Shown: positions 10,750 through 22,213, counted from the stretch's first letter. The stretch is 62,000 nucleotides of DNA from Adiantum capillus-veneris (GCA_014529385.2 CM043942.1:50360774-50422773); one strand, 5' to 3'. Notes: generated from the letters alone by a model not told the origin. Numbers and translations are program-made.

Positions 10750-11015
10750 GAGGGCATGTCGACGTGCCCTCACTCAAGGATGAAATAGGGAAAGAGAAAT
10801 TCAAGTCATTGGAAGGACACCTCAATGTTTCCTCTGAGAAATTTTGATATTTTCCTTTCAATATTTCATCATTGGATGAGGGCACATCGATGTGCCCTCC
10901 CTGAGATTGGACTTTCCAATTGTAAATTTATTGTTTAGAGGAGGGCATGTCAACACGCCCTCCTTGAGATTGATGCAAATTTATTGCTTGGAAGAGGGCA
11001 CGTCAACGTGCCTTC
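10750..11015. repeat. Minisatellite of four 22-bp palindromes
   Basis: Four copies of a near-palindrome, pattern GAGGGC-ten variable bases-GCCCTC, lie at 10750-10771, 10878-10899, 10941-10962 and 10994-11015. The copy at 10878-10899 is a perfect inverted repeat centred on ATCGAT. The last three are followed by CCTGAGATTG or CTTGAGATTG and spaced 63 and 53 bp apart. Three diverged copies occur at the same place in the second direct repeat (about 29656, 29717 and 29769). Confidence 0.85.
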
Positions 11016-11437
11016 CCTGAGATTGCAATCAGCCTAGCTGGAATTCAAGATCGCAATCATGCCTCTCTCTTGTGAACAACCAGATTATGCTCATCAGATT
11101 CTCATGTCATATTAATGGCTCACAAACATCAGCAACAAGGTTGTGTGGTACCTTTGCTAGGCGCATATTATTGTCATCACCATTTACGCTTACACCATCA
11201 ACCTCTGAATGTCATGAATCATGTGGACATATGGCATTGTTATCAACACCATTTGATTTGTCATGTAGGCAACAATTTGGATTTGCCTCTGATAATTGTA
11301 TGTCTGTCAACAACATCAATGTTGGTACAACACCAATAAAACTTATGCTTAACACCCCCCTCGCAGGGCTGCCCCTCATACCTTGGGGGGGGAGGGGAGG
11401 GGGGACCGACAATGGCAAAGAAATTGTATTTTTGAAT

Positions 11438-11473
<36 letters not shown>

Positions 11474-11490
11474 CAATTGTATTTTTGAAT

Positions 11491-11547
<57 letters not shown>

Positions 11548-11802
11548 GATCAATTATCGTCCACGAAGGTTAGATATGACCTATGGGACTACAAACAAAA
11601 CATTACAGAGAGTTCTGTGAAGGGAGGGGGTTGCGAGATACATCTTAGTTAAGGACTGAGTGTCCGTCAAGGGGTAAATAAAAGGAAGATAAGTTGAAAA
11701 AAACCTATGGAGAGGAACACCCCCCCCCCAGAAAGAATGAAGTGCCACGCACAAGAAGACAAATTTCAACAAAGATGATGCATTGTGTGCAGCCAGCAAG
11801 GC
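10797..11802. repeat. 1-kb direct repeat, copy 1, bordering gypsy 1
   Basis: Colinear with 29580-30522. Similarity starts at TCATTGGAAGG and ends at GGCTAGCA, exactly where gypsy 1 coding sequence starts. Position and orientation would suit LTRs of gypsy 1, but the left border lacks TG and no target duplication or primer-binding site fits. On the minus strand both copies keep an open stretch of about 75-85 codons of unknown kind (11212-11469; 29883-30206). At the same site copy 1 has CA repeats and copy 2 GA repeats. Confidence 0.75.
11439..11542. repeat. Two (CA)n microsatellites
   Basis: CA runs at 11439-11470 and 11491-11542 separated by a repeat of TCAATTGTATTTTTGAATG, so the flank and run were duplicated together. 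The homologous place in the second direct repeat (30211-30262) is a GA run. Confidence 0.93.
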
Positions 11803-11808
11803 TAGCAC

Positions 11809-12087
11809 TCAAGCTCGTAGAGGTGGCTCAGATTCCAATAAATCATCATCAATGTCATCAAAAAATGCTTTCGTGATTCCCAGATTAGCCTCTCGTTGGC
11901 GTCTAAGACGTTGTTTTCTTTCTCGAGCCTCATCTCTTGCTTGGATCTTTTTAAGCTCTGCCTGTTCTTTGGCTGCTCTCTTTTGATGGATGGCTTGGAA
12001 CTCTTCCTGGCTTAGAGGATCATAGTACCTTTTTAATTTACTTCCAGTGAAGAATCCAATGGTTTCAACTCCATCTAGAGTCTCCAC
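11809..12087 (-). pseudogene. Gypsy 1 integrase C-terminal tail
   Basis: A charged C-terminal segment after the integrase core: TIGFFTGSKLKRYYDPLS followed by a basic and Gln/Glu-rich helix (QKRAAKEQAELKKIQARDE) and an acidic end. It stops at 11809, 6 bp from the border with the 1-kb direct repeat. The linking stretch 12088-12230 encodes more of the C-terminal domain but is shifted. Confidence 0.65.
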
Positions 12088-12230
12088 ACGAATGGTTCCT
12101 TGTGGGGTGATTTCACATACTCTATATGGTCCTTTCTCGCATAATCCAACTTTTTCTTTTTGGTACGCACTCCATACATAAGCACTTTATCACCAACATT
12201 GATATCTTTGTTCTTTAGATGATGGTCAAG

Positions 12231-13058
12231 TCATTTCTTCCTCCTATCTTTCTCCACAAGTGCGTTTTGCACGGCCAATTGCCTTTCTTCATCTAACCTC
12301 TCAAGAATGTATAAGCGCTCAACTAAAGGGTTACCATCCCAATCTTCTTGTGAAGCTACACGTAGACTAGGAATTACAAACTCCCATGGCATAACTGCTT
12401 CTTGGCCATATACCATTTTGAATGGTGTACAATTAATATCTACTTTGTAAGAAGTACGATAAGCCCATAGGGCTGAAGTCAGCTTCAAATCCCAATCTGT
12501 GCAATGAGCTTTCACCGTTTTGGTCAAGATAGATATTAAGGTCTTGTTGGTACTCTCAGCTTGGCCATTTTCTTGTGGATAATAAGGTGTGGACTTATGG
12601 TGAGCTATCATGAAGTTGGTAGTGAGTTCTTTTATCACTCCATTTATAAAATGAGTGCCATTATCATTCATAATCTCAAAGGGACAACCAAATCTTGTAA
12701 TAATGTTCTCAAAGAGAAACTTGGCAATTGACCTTGCATCAGTCTTATGTGTCGCCCTGGCTTCCATCCACTTTGTCACATAGTCATTGGCAACGATAGT
12801 ATATCGAGATTGAGTGCTACGAGCTGTCGGACTAATTGGGCCTACAAAGTCCAAACCCCATTTTTCAAATGGTTGAGTCACTTTAACAGGATGTAAGGGC
12901 ATCTTATCCTTTCGTTGTGTGATCTTGTAACGTTGGCATTCATCACATCCTTTTGCAAAAAGTGATGCATCGTTGAATAAGGTAGGCCACCAATAGCCTG
13001 ATTGCAACATCTTTCTAGCTGTTAGTTCGCCCAAGAAATGTCCTCCGGCTATACCCAT
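12231..13058 (-). pseudogene. Gypsy 1 integrase
   Basis: A 275-residue open stretch with the HHCC zinc-binding end (GGHFLGELTARK, then CDECQRYK) and the DDE core: GLDFVGPI, FEIMNDNGTHF and PQENGQAESTNKTL hold the three acidic residues. The core ends with TPFKMVYGQEAVMP. It inserts cDNA into the genome. This is the best kept part of gypsy 1, but one stop at about 13100 separates it from the upstream RNase H part (13059-13189 continues the frame). Confidence 0.9.
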
Positions 13059-13189
13059 GTAGGCTTCTTGCAGTATGTATAAATACTCATCCTCATGGAC
13101 TTAACGTCTAAGAATATCATCCTTCCCTAGCCTGTAGAGAGTTCCTGCAATGAGAGAATAAGGTTCACATTCTTTTAACAGTTTTTGAG

Positions 13190-13573
13190 CTATGTCCTTC
13201 GAAGCTGTTTGGGTGGAAAACCATTCATTAGAAAGTTCACAATCTTCTCACTCCATTCAGGCATGGTCTCCACTAGAAATAAGGAAGTATTGGGCAATTC
13301 ATCATCGACTCCAGTAGAGGCTTCACCATTAGGTATACGAGACAAATGATCCGCCATGACATGTCTTTTACCAGGTCTCACCACAACGGTAAAATCAAAC
13401 TCAAGGAGAATTAACAACCATCGTGTAATTCTTCTCGTGGAACAAGGTTTATTTACTAGATACAACAAGGCTTGATGATCCACATAGAAAACAAACTTGT
13501 TGGCAAGAAGGTAGTAGCGGAATTTCTTTACTGCATATAATTGACAACTTGCAAATCTAATGGGGTAGGCCAA
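13190..13573 (-). pseudogene. Gypsy 1 RNase H
   Basis: The open part covers the second half of a Ty3-type RNase H: CQLYAVKKFRYYLLANKFVF (the Tyr-Ala-Val-Glu motif now reads YAVK), VDHQALLYLVNK, RRITRWLLILLEFDFTVVVR and the final ADHLSRI. The first half can be followed to about 13783 on the minus strand but contains two stops. The enzyme would degrade RNA in RNA:DNA hybrids. Lys in place of the catalytic Glu suggests loss of function. Confidence 0.82.
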
Positions 13574-13782
13574 TTTATGTTCTTCTGGTTGAGTTAGAAC
13601 ACACCCAATAGCAAAGTTCTATGCATCAATATGCACATGGAAAATTACATTCCAATCGGGCACTCGTAGAATAGGAGCGCTAGTTAAGGTCTTTTTTAAT
13701 GACTCAAAAGCATGGTGACACTCCGCGGTCTAGTGAAACTCAATAAGAAGTTTGTACAATGGACGAGCTATCTCGGCAAAGT

Positions 13783-14406
13783 TTAAAATAAAGTGTCGGT
13801 AATAACCAACATGGCCCATGAATCTTTGAACTTATTTATAGTTTGTAGGTGGTGGTAATTGAACAATGGCTTTAATTTTTCTCTCATCTGTGGAATCCCA
13901 TTTTTGGACACTATATGTCCTAAAATGACTCCATGTTTAACCCAAAATTGGCATTTGAAAGGGTTTAAGGAGATGCAATACAATGTGCACTTCTCAAACA
14001 CTTTTCATAAGCATGATAGATGTTCTTTCCGAGAGGAATAAACACAAAGGTCATCTAGGAAAGCTTCACAAAACTCCCTCAAATACTCTCTAAAAGCAAT
14101 GTTTATTAATCTTTGAAAGGTAGCAGTGGCATTGGTTAAGCCAAAAGCCATAGCACGAAATGCGAACACTCCAAATTTGGTTATAAAGGTTGTTTTATCT
14201 TGGTCCTCTAGTGCAATTGTGATTTGATTGTAGCCATAGTACCCATCTAAAAAGCTATAAGCTTCCTTCTCTGCAACTCTTTCAAGCACATGTTTTGAAT
14301 ATGGCAAGGGGTAATGGTTCCTCCTAGTGGTGGCATTGACCTTCTTGAGATCCACGCATACTCTGAGTTTTCCATTCTTTTTTGGCACAATCACTATTGG
14401 AGACAC
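13783..14406 (-). pseudogene. Gypsy 1 reverse transcriptase
   Basis: Read from 14406: SPIVIVPKKNGKLRVCVDLK, YPLPYSKHVLERVAEKEAYS, FLDGYYGYNQI, TFITKFGVFAFRAMAFGLTN, ATFQRLI and the catalytic box AFLDDLCVYS. A frame break at 14001-14005 precedes the end of the domain (QFWVKHGVILGHIVS, 13783-14001). This is the canonical Ty3/gypsy RT order. It copies genomic RNA primed by a tRNA. Confidence 0.88.
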
Positions 14407-14576
14407 CCATTCTGAGTGCTCAATAGGGTATATGAATCCTCATTTCACAAGCTTTTCAATCTCTTCTTGAATGATCTTTGCATATTTAGGATTCATTGGG
14501 TAAGGTTGTTGCTGAACTGGTTTAGCCATGCTATTCATGGGGATTGTGGATTGCACCACAGAAGGTGGAACACCTT

Positions 14577-15485
14577 TCATATCATGATATGTCCAGGAAA
14601 ATATATCCTTGAATTCCTTGAGAATTCCTCTGTCTCCGTGAGATCTTGGGTAATTAAAATATGTTTGGACTTTTCTCCTAGGTATGCTAACTCTATTTCC
14701 TTAACTGTCGCTGGACCGTCATAAACTCCATTGCTTCCATCGATAGGTTTTCTTTGAGCCTTTGTATACACAACCTTACATTCCTCTGTGGTGTAGGATT
14801 TGAAATGTTCACATGCAGGGTGTACGTATGTGGGGTCCTGTTGTTCTGTGGACTATGATTTCACTTCCGATTCCTTTTGTTGTTGAGCTAACTCTCGATT
14901 TTGTCGTCTCCTTACGGTACGGCTCAACTTTGGCTTCTCTTTAGACTCTTGCAGTGCAATGTCAATGGGTTGTGGTCTACACCACATAACACTTTGAAGG
15001 TATTCACCCCAGTTATCTACCAGCTTCCGATGAGCATCACATGCCCCTATATAATTAAGCCATTCTGCGGTATATTTCTTTTCATTTATTCTAGCATGCA
15101 CATTTGCTCGATATCATCGCCTCTTATATCTCTTACTCTTCTTGTCTAATTTTTTATTACGGTTGATCTCTAGTGAAGAGTCACTAGATGAATCCCTACT
15201 TGTGTCTTTTGCTCTCATGGATAGATTGTCATCTAGGGTACCACTGGGCTCTGAATGGTTTGTCCTTACATTGGTACTAAGATTTAACTTAGACTCTTCG
15301 TCCTTAGAGTCAATTTCAACTGATGATTCTGACCCCAAATCATGTGGGCTATAGTCTTGTGATACGCTACTTGTTCCAATGCCAGTCAAACCTTCATGTT
15401 GTAGGTCATCAGAAGCTATATGCATTGCTTCTAGCATATGTAAGGGTATGAGTGGTGACATTTCATCCCCCTCAAGTGTTACCCA
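14577..15485 (-). pseudogene. Gypsy 1 region between protease and RT
   Basis: Three open pieces (15461-15114, 15101-14853, 14771-14577) read continuously apart from stops. The first is acidic and Ser-rich (SSVEIDSKDEESKLNL), then a basic segment (KKLDKKSKRYKRR) and a stretch containing WLNYIGACDAHRK. I recognise no domain; placement makes it the linker of the polyprotein. The frame continues upstream directly into the protease side once the solo LTR and one ACCCA copy are disregarded. Confidence 0.6.
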
Positions 15486-17173
15486 GGTTGTCCCCCTATT
15501 TCCTCAAGTATATGTGGTTGCTGCTAAGTGAACCCTGTAATGGAATTTGCCTATTCAATTTGAGAGTAGCGGAATTTAATGAGAGTACTTTCAAGAAATG
15601 ATTTTGTGAGCATAGCGGGTTGACATAATTGAAGATAGCAACATAATCATAGCAATTAGTTAACTTGGCATAGACAATACTTTTGCAAGAGAGAGAATTT
15701 AGAGAACATGACAACAGTTGAAGACCGGATTTATGTAGAGCCGGTCCCCCCTCCAATAGGCATTTGTATTATGATTTCTCCCATAAAGAGAGACTTGTTA
15801 CAATACATTCTTTGTGTTCCTTGTGACCTAGGTGAAGCAATGAAGATGGAAAGCTTCATGCATCACCATCATAGCATAACCTAAACTTGAAGAAAGCTTT
15901 AACTATACCAAGCCTCAGTCCCAAGACCTCAAACACCTTCGAAGGTGGAGAGAGCTAGCAGGGAATGAGGGTAGGGAAGAGGAAGAAGAAACATTTCATA
16001 CGAGAAAGAGCTAGTTCCTCACTTATCATAACTCTTGTGCTAGCATACATAATAGCATAGTAATGAAGAAGAAATAGATGGCAAGATCAAGCATTGAAGC
16101 ATGGCTCTTGGATGGATTTGCACTCCATAGCCAAGAGTGTTGGTGTAGGCTCTCAACCTCTACTTGCTTGGAGAAAGAGAGGCAGCTCTTGCACTTTGCA
16201 TAGTACACAATGAGAGTGTTTGTGAGTGTGTGTGGGTGAGTATACCCCCTAAGCACCCCCCTAGCTTTCTTGGGTCGACCCCCCCTTGTAGCTCATGCTT
16301 GAAGCTCATTGGACCCCTCCAGGCCTAGCCAATCACAAGCAGGAGCCATTACAAGCAGCAGGGATAGCCTTGGGACAAGTGTTCCCCTTTCCCCTTTGAG
16401 AGAGAGGACTTGATAAATGCAAAATCAATTAATTAAATATCCTTTATTATCATTTGACCCCTTGGATGGCCAACCAATAGGTTTCAGGCACACCATGAGG
16501 GCAACATGAGGAGGAACTTGACAAGTGTCCTTGCTGCCTCTTCAAGCTGGGGCTTCCCTTGTGTGTGTGTGTGTGTGTGTGTGTTCTCTCTCATCCCCCC
16601 CCCCCCCCCCCTTGTAGGCTCGCCCCCCTCCTTGTAGGGATCTTTTTGACTTTGGATGAGCAAGCCCCTTAGTCATCAAGCATGACTAAGCACTTGAAGT
16701 AGGGGGTGTTCCCACAAGCATCTCAGGCAAGCTTCTCAAGGCACCTCAAGCACCTTAATCATGCACCAAGTCAAGCACCTCAAGCATGGAGCCAGTCAAG
16801 CACCTCAAGCATCTTAATCAAGCACCTCAAGCATGACAAGCACCTCAAGCAGGACAAGCACGACAAGCACCTCGAGTTTGGGCCGGGTTCCCACCTCAAG
16901 CTCAGCCCTAGCTTACCTAAGGTCAAAGGACTTTTACACACATTATTGGAGGTCTTCAATGAAGCTAACCCTAAGGTCTTATGCTCCATTGGTTAGCCTT
17001 GCTCTTGATAGACCATCTCCCATTTGGGCCCCTTTCTATTGGCTCCGTGTTGAGATAGATCTATAAGCACATATCTATATCTTAACACTTGTTCCCATTT
17101 ATTCTCCCACATTAAGTGATCAATTTAATATGAGAAAATCATTTGGGTTGGTTAGATATTAGATTTTATGACA
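15486..17173 (-). mobile_element. Solo LTR of the chromovirus family (LTR A1), with 5-bp target duplication
   Basis: This 1.69-kb block is similar along most of its length to the LTR at 52664-54271, including the GT microsatellite plus TCTCTCTCATCCCC (16561-16611) and the end GAAAATCATTT...ATGACA. It is flanked by ACCCA at 15481-15485 and 17174-17178. Disregarding the block and one ACCCA leaves the gypsy 1 minus-strand frame open across the junction, which supports the borders. On the minus strand it begins TGTCATA but ends AACC, not the usual CA, so the low-coordinate border may be off by a few bases. No internal region accompanies it. Confidence 0.82.
16715..16873. repeat. CAAGCACCTCAAGCA minisatellite in LTR A1
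   Basis: About ten imperfect copies of CAAGCACCTCAAGCA-like units with insertions such as TTAATCA and GGACAAGCACGA. It is not present in the LTR at 52664-54271, so it expanded in this copy or family branch. Confidence 0.85.
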
Positions 17174-18092
17174 ACCCAATACACATTGTCCGACTCAGTC
17201 ATCCCAGATATTACATCCATATAAGGTGAATCTTTCCCAACATCAGTGTCCACTTTACATGTGTAACAATACTGCAATGGGGCCGAGTGAACTGTGCTGT
17301 CAGATCTATGATAAATTATAAACCTGTTTCCTAGAGGATGTGCTCGACCCATTACAAGATCTACTTGAATAACAGAGTCCTGGAACTACAACAAGTAGAC
17401 ATGGTTTTTAGACCAGTCATGCACAATTTTTGCTTCCCTCATGAAAGGACGTCCTCAGATCATCTCAGATGCCATAGTGTGCTTGGAGAAATCCATAACA
17501 ATGAAGGTATTTCTTATTTTATGTCCAAAGACCTTGATCTTGAGATCTTCTAGAATCCCAATAGGTTTAACAATAGACCCATTGGCCATCTTTACTACTA
17601 TGGTTGTGGTCTCAAGGTGAGGTCCTCGCATAGTTTCCCAGCAATTTTTAGTCACAATGCTAGCCTCAACGCCACCATCAAGGATTCCCTTCACAGTTAA
17701 TCCCTTGGTAGTGGTTGGTATGGTTGCATTGGATTCATCACCCTCAAAGTATTGTCCCAACTTGTTAACAGGTATTTCTACAACAAGGTTCTCATCTAGG
17801 TTGGGTTGTGGATCTAAGTGTTCCTCCTCTATTGGCATCTCCCTAGCTGCATCCATTGTGCAAACTGTGGTAGGCCAACTTTCAGTTCTCCATTGAGGAA
17901 AGATCGAAGAGCTAAGAATAGCTCAGGGTCTCCATATAGTTTGGACATGATGGTGGTTTTGACTTCTGAAGCCATGAAATCAGCAATATTTAAAGGCACC
18001 TTTTGGGCTTCAATCCCTTGACATGGGGAAGATGGGATCTCCATTTCTTCAATAGGGTCAGGTGGTCCCTCTGTAAACATTCTTTCCAGCAA
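17174..18092 (-). pseudogene. Gypsy 1 aspartic protease region
   Basis: Two pieces (18092-17829 and 17856-17455) plus 17352-17174. The retroviral-type protease shows KGILDGGVEASIV, where the catalytic Asp-Ser/Thr-Gly reads Asp-Gly-Gly, then VVKMANGSIVKPIGILEDLK and NTFIVMDFS, the flap and second half. Asp-Gly-Gly occurs in several plant gypsy lineages. It would cut the gag-pol polyprotein. A frameshift lies at 17829-17856 and stops occur between 17352 and 17455. Confidence 0.7.
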
Positions 18093-18736
18093 GAAGTGAG
18101 TATGTCCACTTTCCCATGACTTTAATTCACTTTCTCCTTGGATGACATTAGGTATGGCGGTCTATGGACTTGGTGAGGTTGTTGTTGTGTAGGGAATACT
18201 GTGTCTGTAATGTGGATCTGCCTAGGTGTTGGCTTTAGATCCCTTTGGGTATCTTCTACCAAACTCCTTAATTGCTTGACTTGCTTAATATGTAGAGTTT
18301 GGGTAAGTTCCTATCTTCTTCTTGGGTCCTAGCCATTGTGGCTCATGATGATCTTCCTTGTTGGTTTCTTTCTTAGTGGTCGTTTTGGTCTCCATGGTTT
18401 CACGTGAATTAGAATCCTATCCAATGTCGTTCATATGTACAGGATCATCACCAGTCCCTATGTTTATCTTTGAACTGGGGACTGGCTTTGTTGCTTTTTG
18501 CGATCTCTTCCTTCGTGTTTTCTTCTTTTCTTGAGATTGGGCAATTGATGCCGTGTCTCTTTCTTCAAGAATCTAATTTTGTTTTTGGAGCATCGATCAT
18601 GTGAGTAGGTTTACTCGTACCACAAGTGTACTTTGTGTTGGCTCCTCAATAACCTCAATCAAGTTTAATGGCATGATCTTCGACGAATTTGGATTATTTG
18701 AACATTGGGAAATCAAATGATCTATGCCACATCGAT

Positions 18737-19733
18737 TTATATGAGTATCGGCATTGTAGACGTGATCGCTTGATTGGTTTGCATTAGTGTGGCGTTCTTT
18801 TGTAGCCTAGTAGGACACTCGGCCACGCGATGTGGACCTCCACACTCATAGCATTGAAGAGGTGGTCTCTTGGCAGTGTAATTGATATTTTGGCCTCTTG
18901 CAACAAAAGCAACTACTTGATAGACATGTTTGACTTGTCTCCAATAGTCCTCCATGTAGTATTGTGGACTTTCTTCAAGCGCATCAATCCCATAGGCAAT
19001 ATTAGGGTCTATATCTTCCTCATAGCCTTCCAAACAAGCAATAGATAACTCACAATCCACTTGATTCACAGACGTGATTCTCGAATGTGGTGGTTGCGAT
19101 CCTAGCACTAGAGGTGGTAAGGGTGTTTTTTGAACAACATTTTGGGCCCTAGGGACCATGTGTTGTGACGTTTGTTCAAGAGGTGGGGCCTGCATCAATG
19201 CAGGCACTTGAGGTGTGTCTATCCATGCTAAGATTGGTCTATTGGCCATCGCGCGCTTAAATACTATCCAACGCTTAGCTTGATGACCATACCTCCCACC
19301 ACAGGCATTGCAATTCCCATTAAATTTTACTCTAAAAGTAGGGCATTCACTGGTACTATGCGGACCATAGCATACTGAGCACCATTGTTGCTCTCTTCTT
19401 GGATACATATGATTGTTTTGTGGAGCATGATTGTCTCTAAGTCTCTCTTGAATGGCCTTGGTGAGATCTGCTAAAGTCGATAGGCTTTCTCACATCCCCA
19501 TCTCCACTAAATTTTTGTGTGATCTTGGCTATTTGTACTACCTTACTTCTAGGTTCTCTATCAGGCATGTTACACATATTCTCAGCAATAGATCGACCGA
19601 TAGCTTGATCAAATGTTGCCAAGTCACCTAAGTGAGCAGGCACCATGGGTGAAGGTGCTCCAGAGACTACATGTGGAGTAGGTATTGGCATTGGGCTTGG
19701 CACATAGAAAGCCCTTGGGTTCCACATTGTCAA
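18737..19733 (-). pseudogene. Gypsy 1 gag C-terminal part with zinc knuckles
   Basis: Pieces 19733-19437 and 19408-18737. The first is Pro-rich (YVPSPMPIPTPHVVSGAPSP) and then helical. The second has Cys/His clusters WCSVCYGPHSTSECP, CNACGGRYGHQAK and CYECGGPHRVAECP, i.e. two complete knuckles of CxxC-H-C type and one incomplete. These bind RNA in the capsid. From 18737 to 18092 the minus strand is further gag or linker sequence with many stops and no recognisable domain. Confidence 0.75.
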
Positions 19734-19741
19734 AGATTTGG

Positions 19742-21443
19742 CGGTCTTGCCACGAACGCGCCAGGCCTCTAGCTGTGAGGGTTTGTGGGGAGACTATGAA
19801 GCTTTTCACTTAAGCAAGCTTAGTGTTTGTAGAAAATACATTGTGTGAAGCCATTGGAATCTTACACGCAGACACACACATACGCACACGTGAAACCCTC
19901 AAAACAAAACAAAGATGAAAACATCGAGGCTTTGATCGTATCTAATCAAAGGTAAGATGAAAGGGCTCACCAATGCATTTATAACAGCAAGTCGTTGTGC
20001 TCCAAATAGAATGCGAATGGTTCTTTGAAACTGTAACTTAGTGCTTCCAAAGATGTAGATATTTTGCCTAGCGATAGGAGTGAGCCATGTGTACAAGTCT
20101 TCTTGGTTCATAGTAATATTAAGAAAGCAAGACTCAACCCCTAGAGGAGAATAAATATGTGCACATCAAAAGAATTAGAGTAGTCTAGTAGTGGCAAAAT
20201 AAGAGGACGTGGAGAAAGAGAATCTCTTGCAGTCTTTCCGGCCCAAAGAGTAACACAATTCTCTGTTGGAAGTGGATTTTACGGCTAATACAAACGTTAA
20301 TTCTAATATGTTGCACAAAGTGAAAGGGCTGAAAAGTTACACCATTGGGGTTATTCATCTAAGAAAGCTCAAAAAGCAGTCAAACAATGGAGGAAAGAGA
20401 TACGAGAGACAACCAACACACAAAGACCCACACAAGCTCAAGCCAAAGAAGTGAAGCACAACCAAGACTTTGTGGTATTGTAGCCAACTTGATGAATTAA
20501 ATATTGCGTAGTAGTCCCCAACACCGTTTGCAAGCCATCAACAATGCGTCTTTATTGACGAAAGAAAGTTACATAGAGTGTATGAGTATTACAAGTGAGG
20601 AGATAGAAGGCTTGAGGCACGAAGTAGCAAGCTCAAGATGTGTTGGGCTGAAATTGAGAGAAATTTTTCTTCAAGGAGATGGCTAGGAGGTTGGGTGATG
20701 TCTTGATAGAGTGGCTTGATTATGGGGATTGCTTGAGCGCTTGATTGCTTGATGGTTTGCTTGATGCCCAAGTGAGGGCAAGAGGCTCTATTTATAGGTG
20801 AAGTTGCCTCTAGAAGAAGATATTTTCTTAGAAATATCCAAGGGATTTGTGTGACAAGTGTCTCTCTTTTCCAAATATCTCAAAATTATCTTCAAAGTTT
20901 CTAGATTTTCTCTTCAAGAAATATCTAGAGGTTCTTCTAGATCTTTCTCCAAATATCTTCTCCTTGCCGCCACATGTCAAGAGTTATTGAGCTATGGTGA
21001 GAACATGTGCATAAAGTAGCTTCATAAAAAATTGAGAGAGAGCTTGGCATACATCATGGATGACATCAAACAAACTCGTAGCCACTTTTTTAAGGGATTT
21101 TTCTAGGTCCATAATCACTCCAAAGTGCACCTACTATGTGTAGAATGACACCTCATGGGGTATAGTATGACTAAGGCCACTTTTGGCCATGCTATACATG
21201 TCATATGCCACCTAGGATTCCTAGTAGATAGGAGGTATGTTTTATAGGCTCATTTCATCATGGCTCCAAGAAGAGGTTCACAAAGAAGCACGGGATGGAA
21301 TCCCATTCCAACAAGAGTGACACATCAGACTTCAACTAGCTTTTTGCATGCTAAATGGAAAATGCATATACTTATGCATACTTAAGGTATACACATAAAA
21401 TTTATAATAGTGTAGGGCTTAGCTTTCGTTCCCACCATGCACG
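19742..21443 (-). mobile_element. Solo LTR of the gypsy 3 family (LTR B1)
   Basis: Colinear with the 3' LTR of gypsy 3 (55931-57591); the two share TGTGAGGGTTTGTGGGG at one end (19774) and CCCACYATGCA at the other (21441). It splits the Pro-rich gag of gypsy 1. TTTGG at 19737-19741 and 21444-21448 is a possible 5-bp target duplication, but similarity to the gypsy 3 LTR continues about 45 bp left of 19774, so the left border (19730-19774) is uncertain. The minus strand has a TATA box at 20797-20788, which fixes the orientation. Confidence 0.7.
20788..20797 (-). promoter_or_regulatory. TATA box of LTR B1
   Basis: The minus strand reads CACCTATAAATAGAGCC. The same box is at 56923-56914 in the gypsy 3 LTR and a weaker one, CATAAATAGG, at about 36740-36731 in the LTR-like block of the Helitron. 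Transcription would start about 30 bp further down the minus strand, giving a U3 of roughly 650 bp. Confidence 0.7.
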
Positions 21444-22208
21444 TTTGGTACGGTGTTGTGCCATGTGGCGGCCCAAAGTTCATATGTGTGGCCCTAGGCA
21501 TAGTAGACGTCGGATGTGACATGCTAATGCTACCCCGTGGAAATAAGAGCTTGGGTGTTGTGTTTGTGGAGCATAGGTTGTTGAAACAATGGGAGAGGTA
21601 GGATCTACATGAGTACGAGGACCTATACAGTGTATACGATTGGTACACACTTGTAGGTACTGTTGCAGGCATTGAGCTACCATGTAGCGGTGCTTTACGA
21701 AAAAATGAGATCCATGGCATGTTTCTTCGCATGTATATCATTGGGGTAGGCATGGTAGCCGTGGTGACATCAAGGGAAAGATGCTAATGCTAGCCGGTAT
21801 GGTCCCATGGAAAAAAGAGCTTGGGTGTTGTGGTTGTGGAGCATAGGTTGTTGAAACAATGGGAGGGGTAGGAACTACATGAGTACGAGGACCTATAGGT
21901 GTATACAATTGGTACACACTTGTAGGTACTGTTGCAGGCATTGAGCCACCATGTAGCGGTGCTTTACTAACAAATGAGGTCCATGGAGTGTTTCTTGGCA
22001 TGTTTATCATTGGGGTAGGCATGATAGCCGTGGTGTCATCAAGGGAAAGATGAGCTAGACTTGGAAAGGTAAAGCTATCACTTGTGGGCTTAGATTGCAC
22101 TGAGACCCCTAGAGAAACAACATATGGAGGATCCATTGATCTTACCAAGGGAGTCTCCATTTGCGATAAGGTTGGTTGTTTAGCCTTCCTTGTATCCAAG
22201 AATCTCAT
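21444..22208 (-). pseudogene. Gypsy 1 gag, Pro-rich middle part, with internal tandem duplication
   Basis: The minus strand encodes a Pro/Thr/Ser-rich segment containing MPTPMINMPRNTPW, VPTSVYQLYTPIGPRTH and STTYAPQPQHPSSFFHG. A unit of about 260 bp is duplicated in tandem (about 21785-22030 and 21515-21760); the lower-coordinate copy has a frameshift. It continues gag from 27396 across the copia insertion: the frame is the same on both sides of the GAGAC duplication. Confidence 0.65.
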
Positions 22209-22213
22209 GAGAC

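Noticed and set aside
11072-11488. Plus-strand open frame in the first 1-kb repeat, also open in part at 29891-30342
   Set aside because: Composition is driven by CA/GA runs, start and end differ between the two copies, and no domain is visible. The minus-strand stretch is somewhat better conserved but still unassigned.
10797-11802. Firm call of the 1-kb repeat as LTR of gypsy 1
   Set aside because: Position fits, but there is no TG...CA pair at the outer end, no 5-bp duplication outside 10797 and 30522, and no primer-binding site next to 29579.
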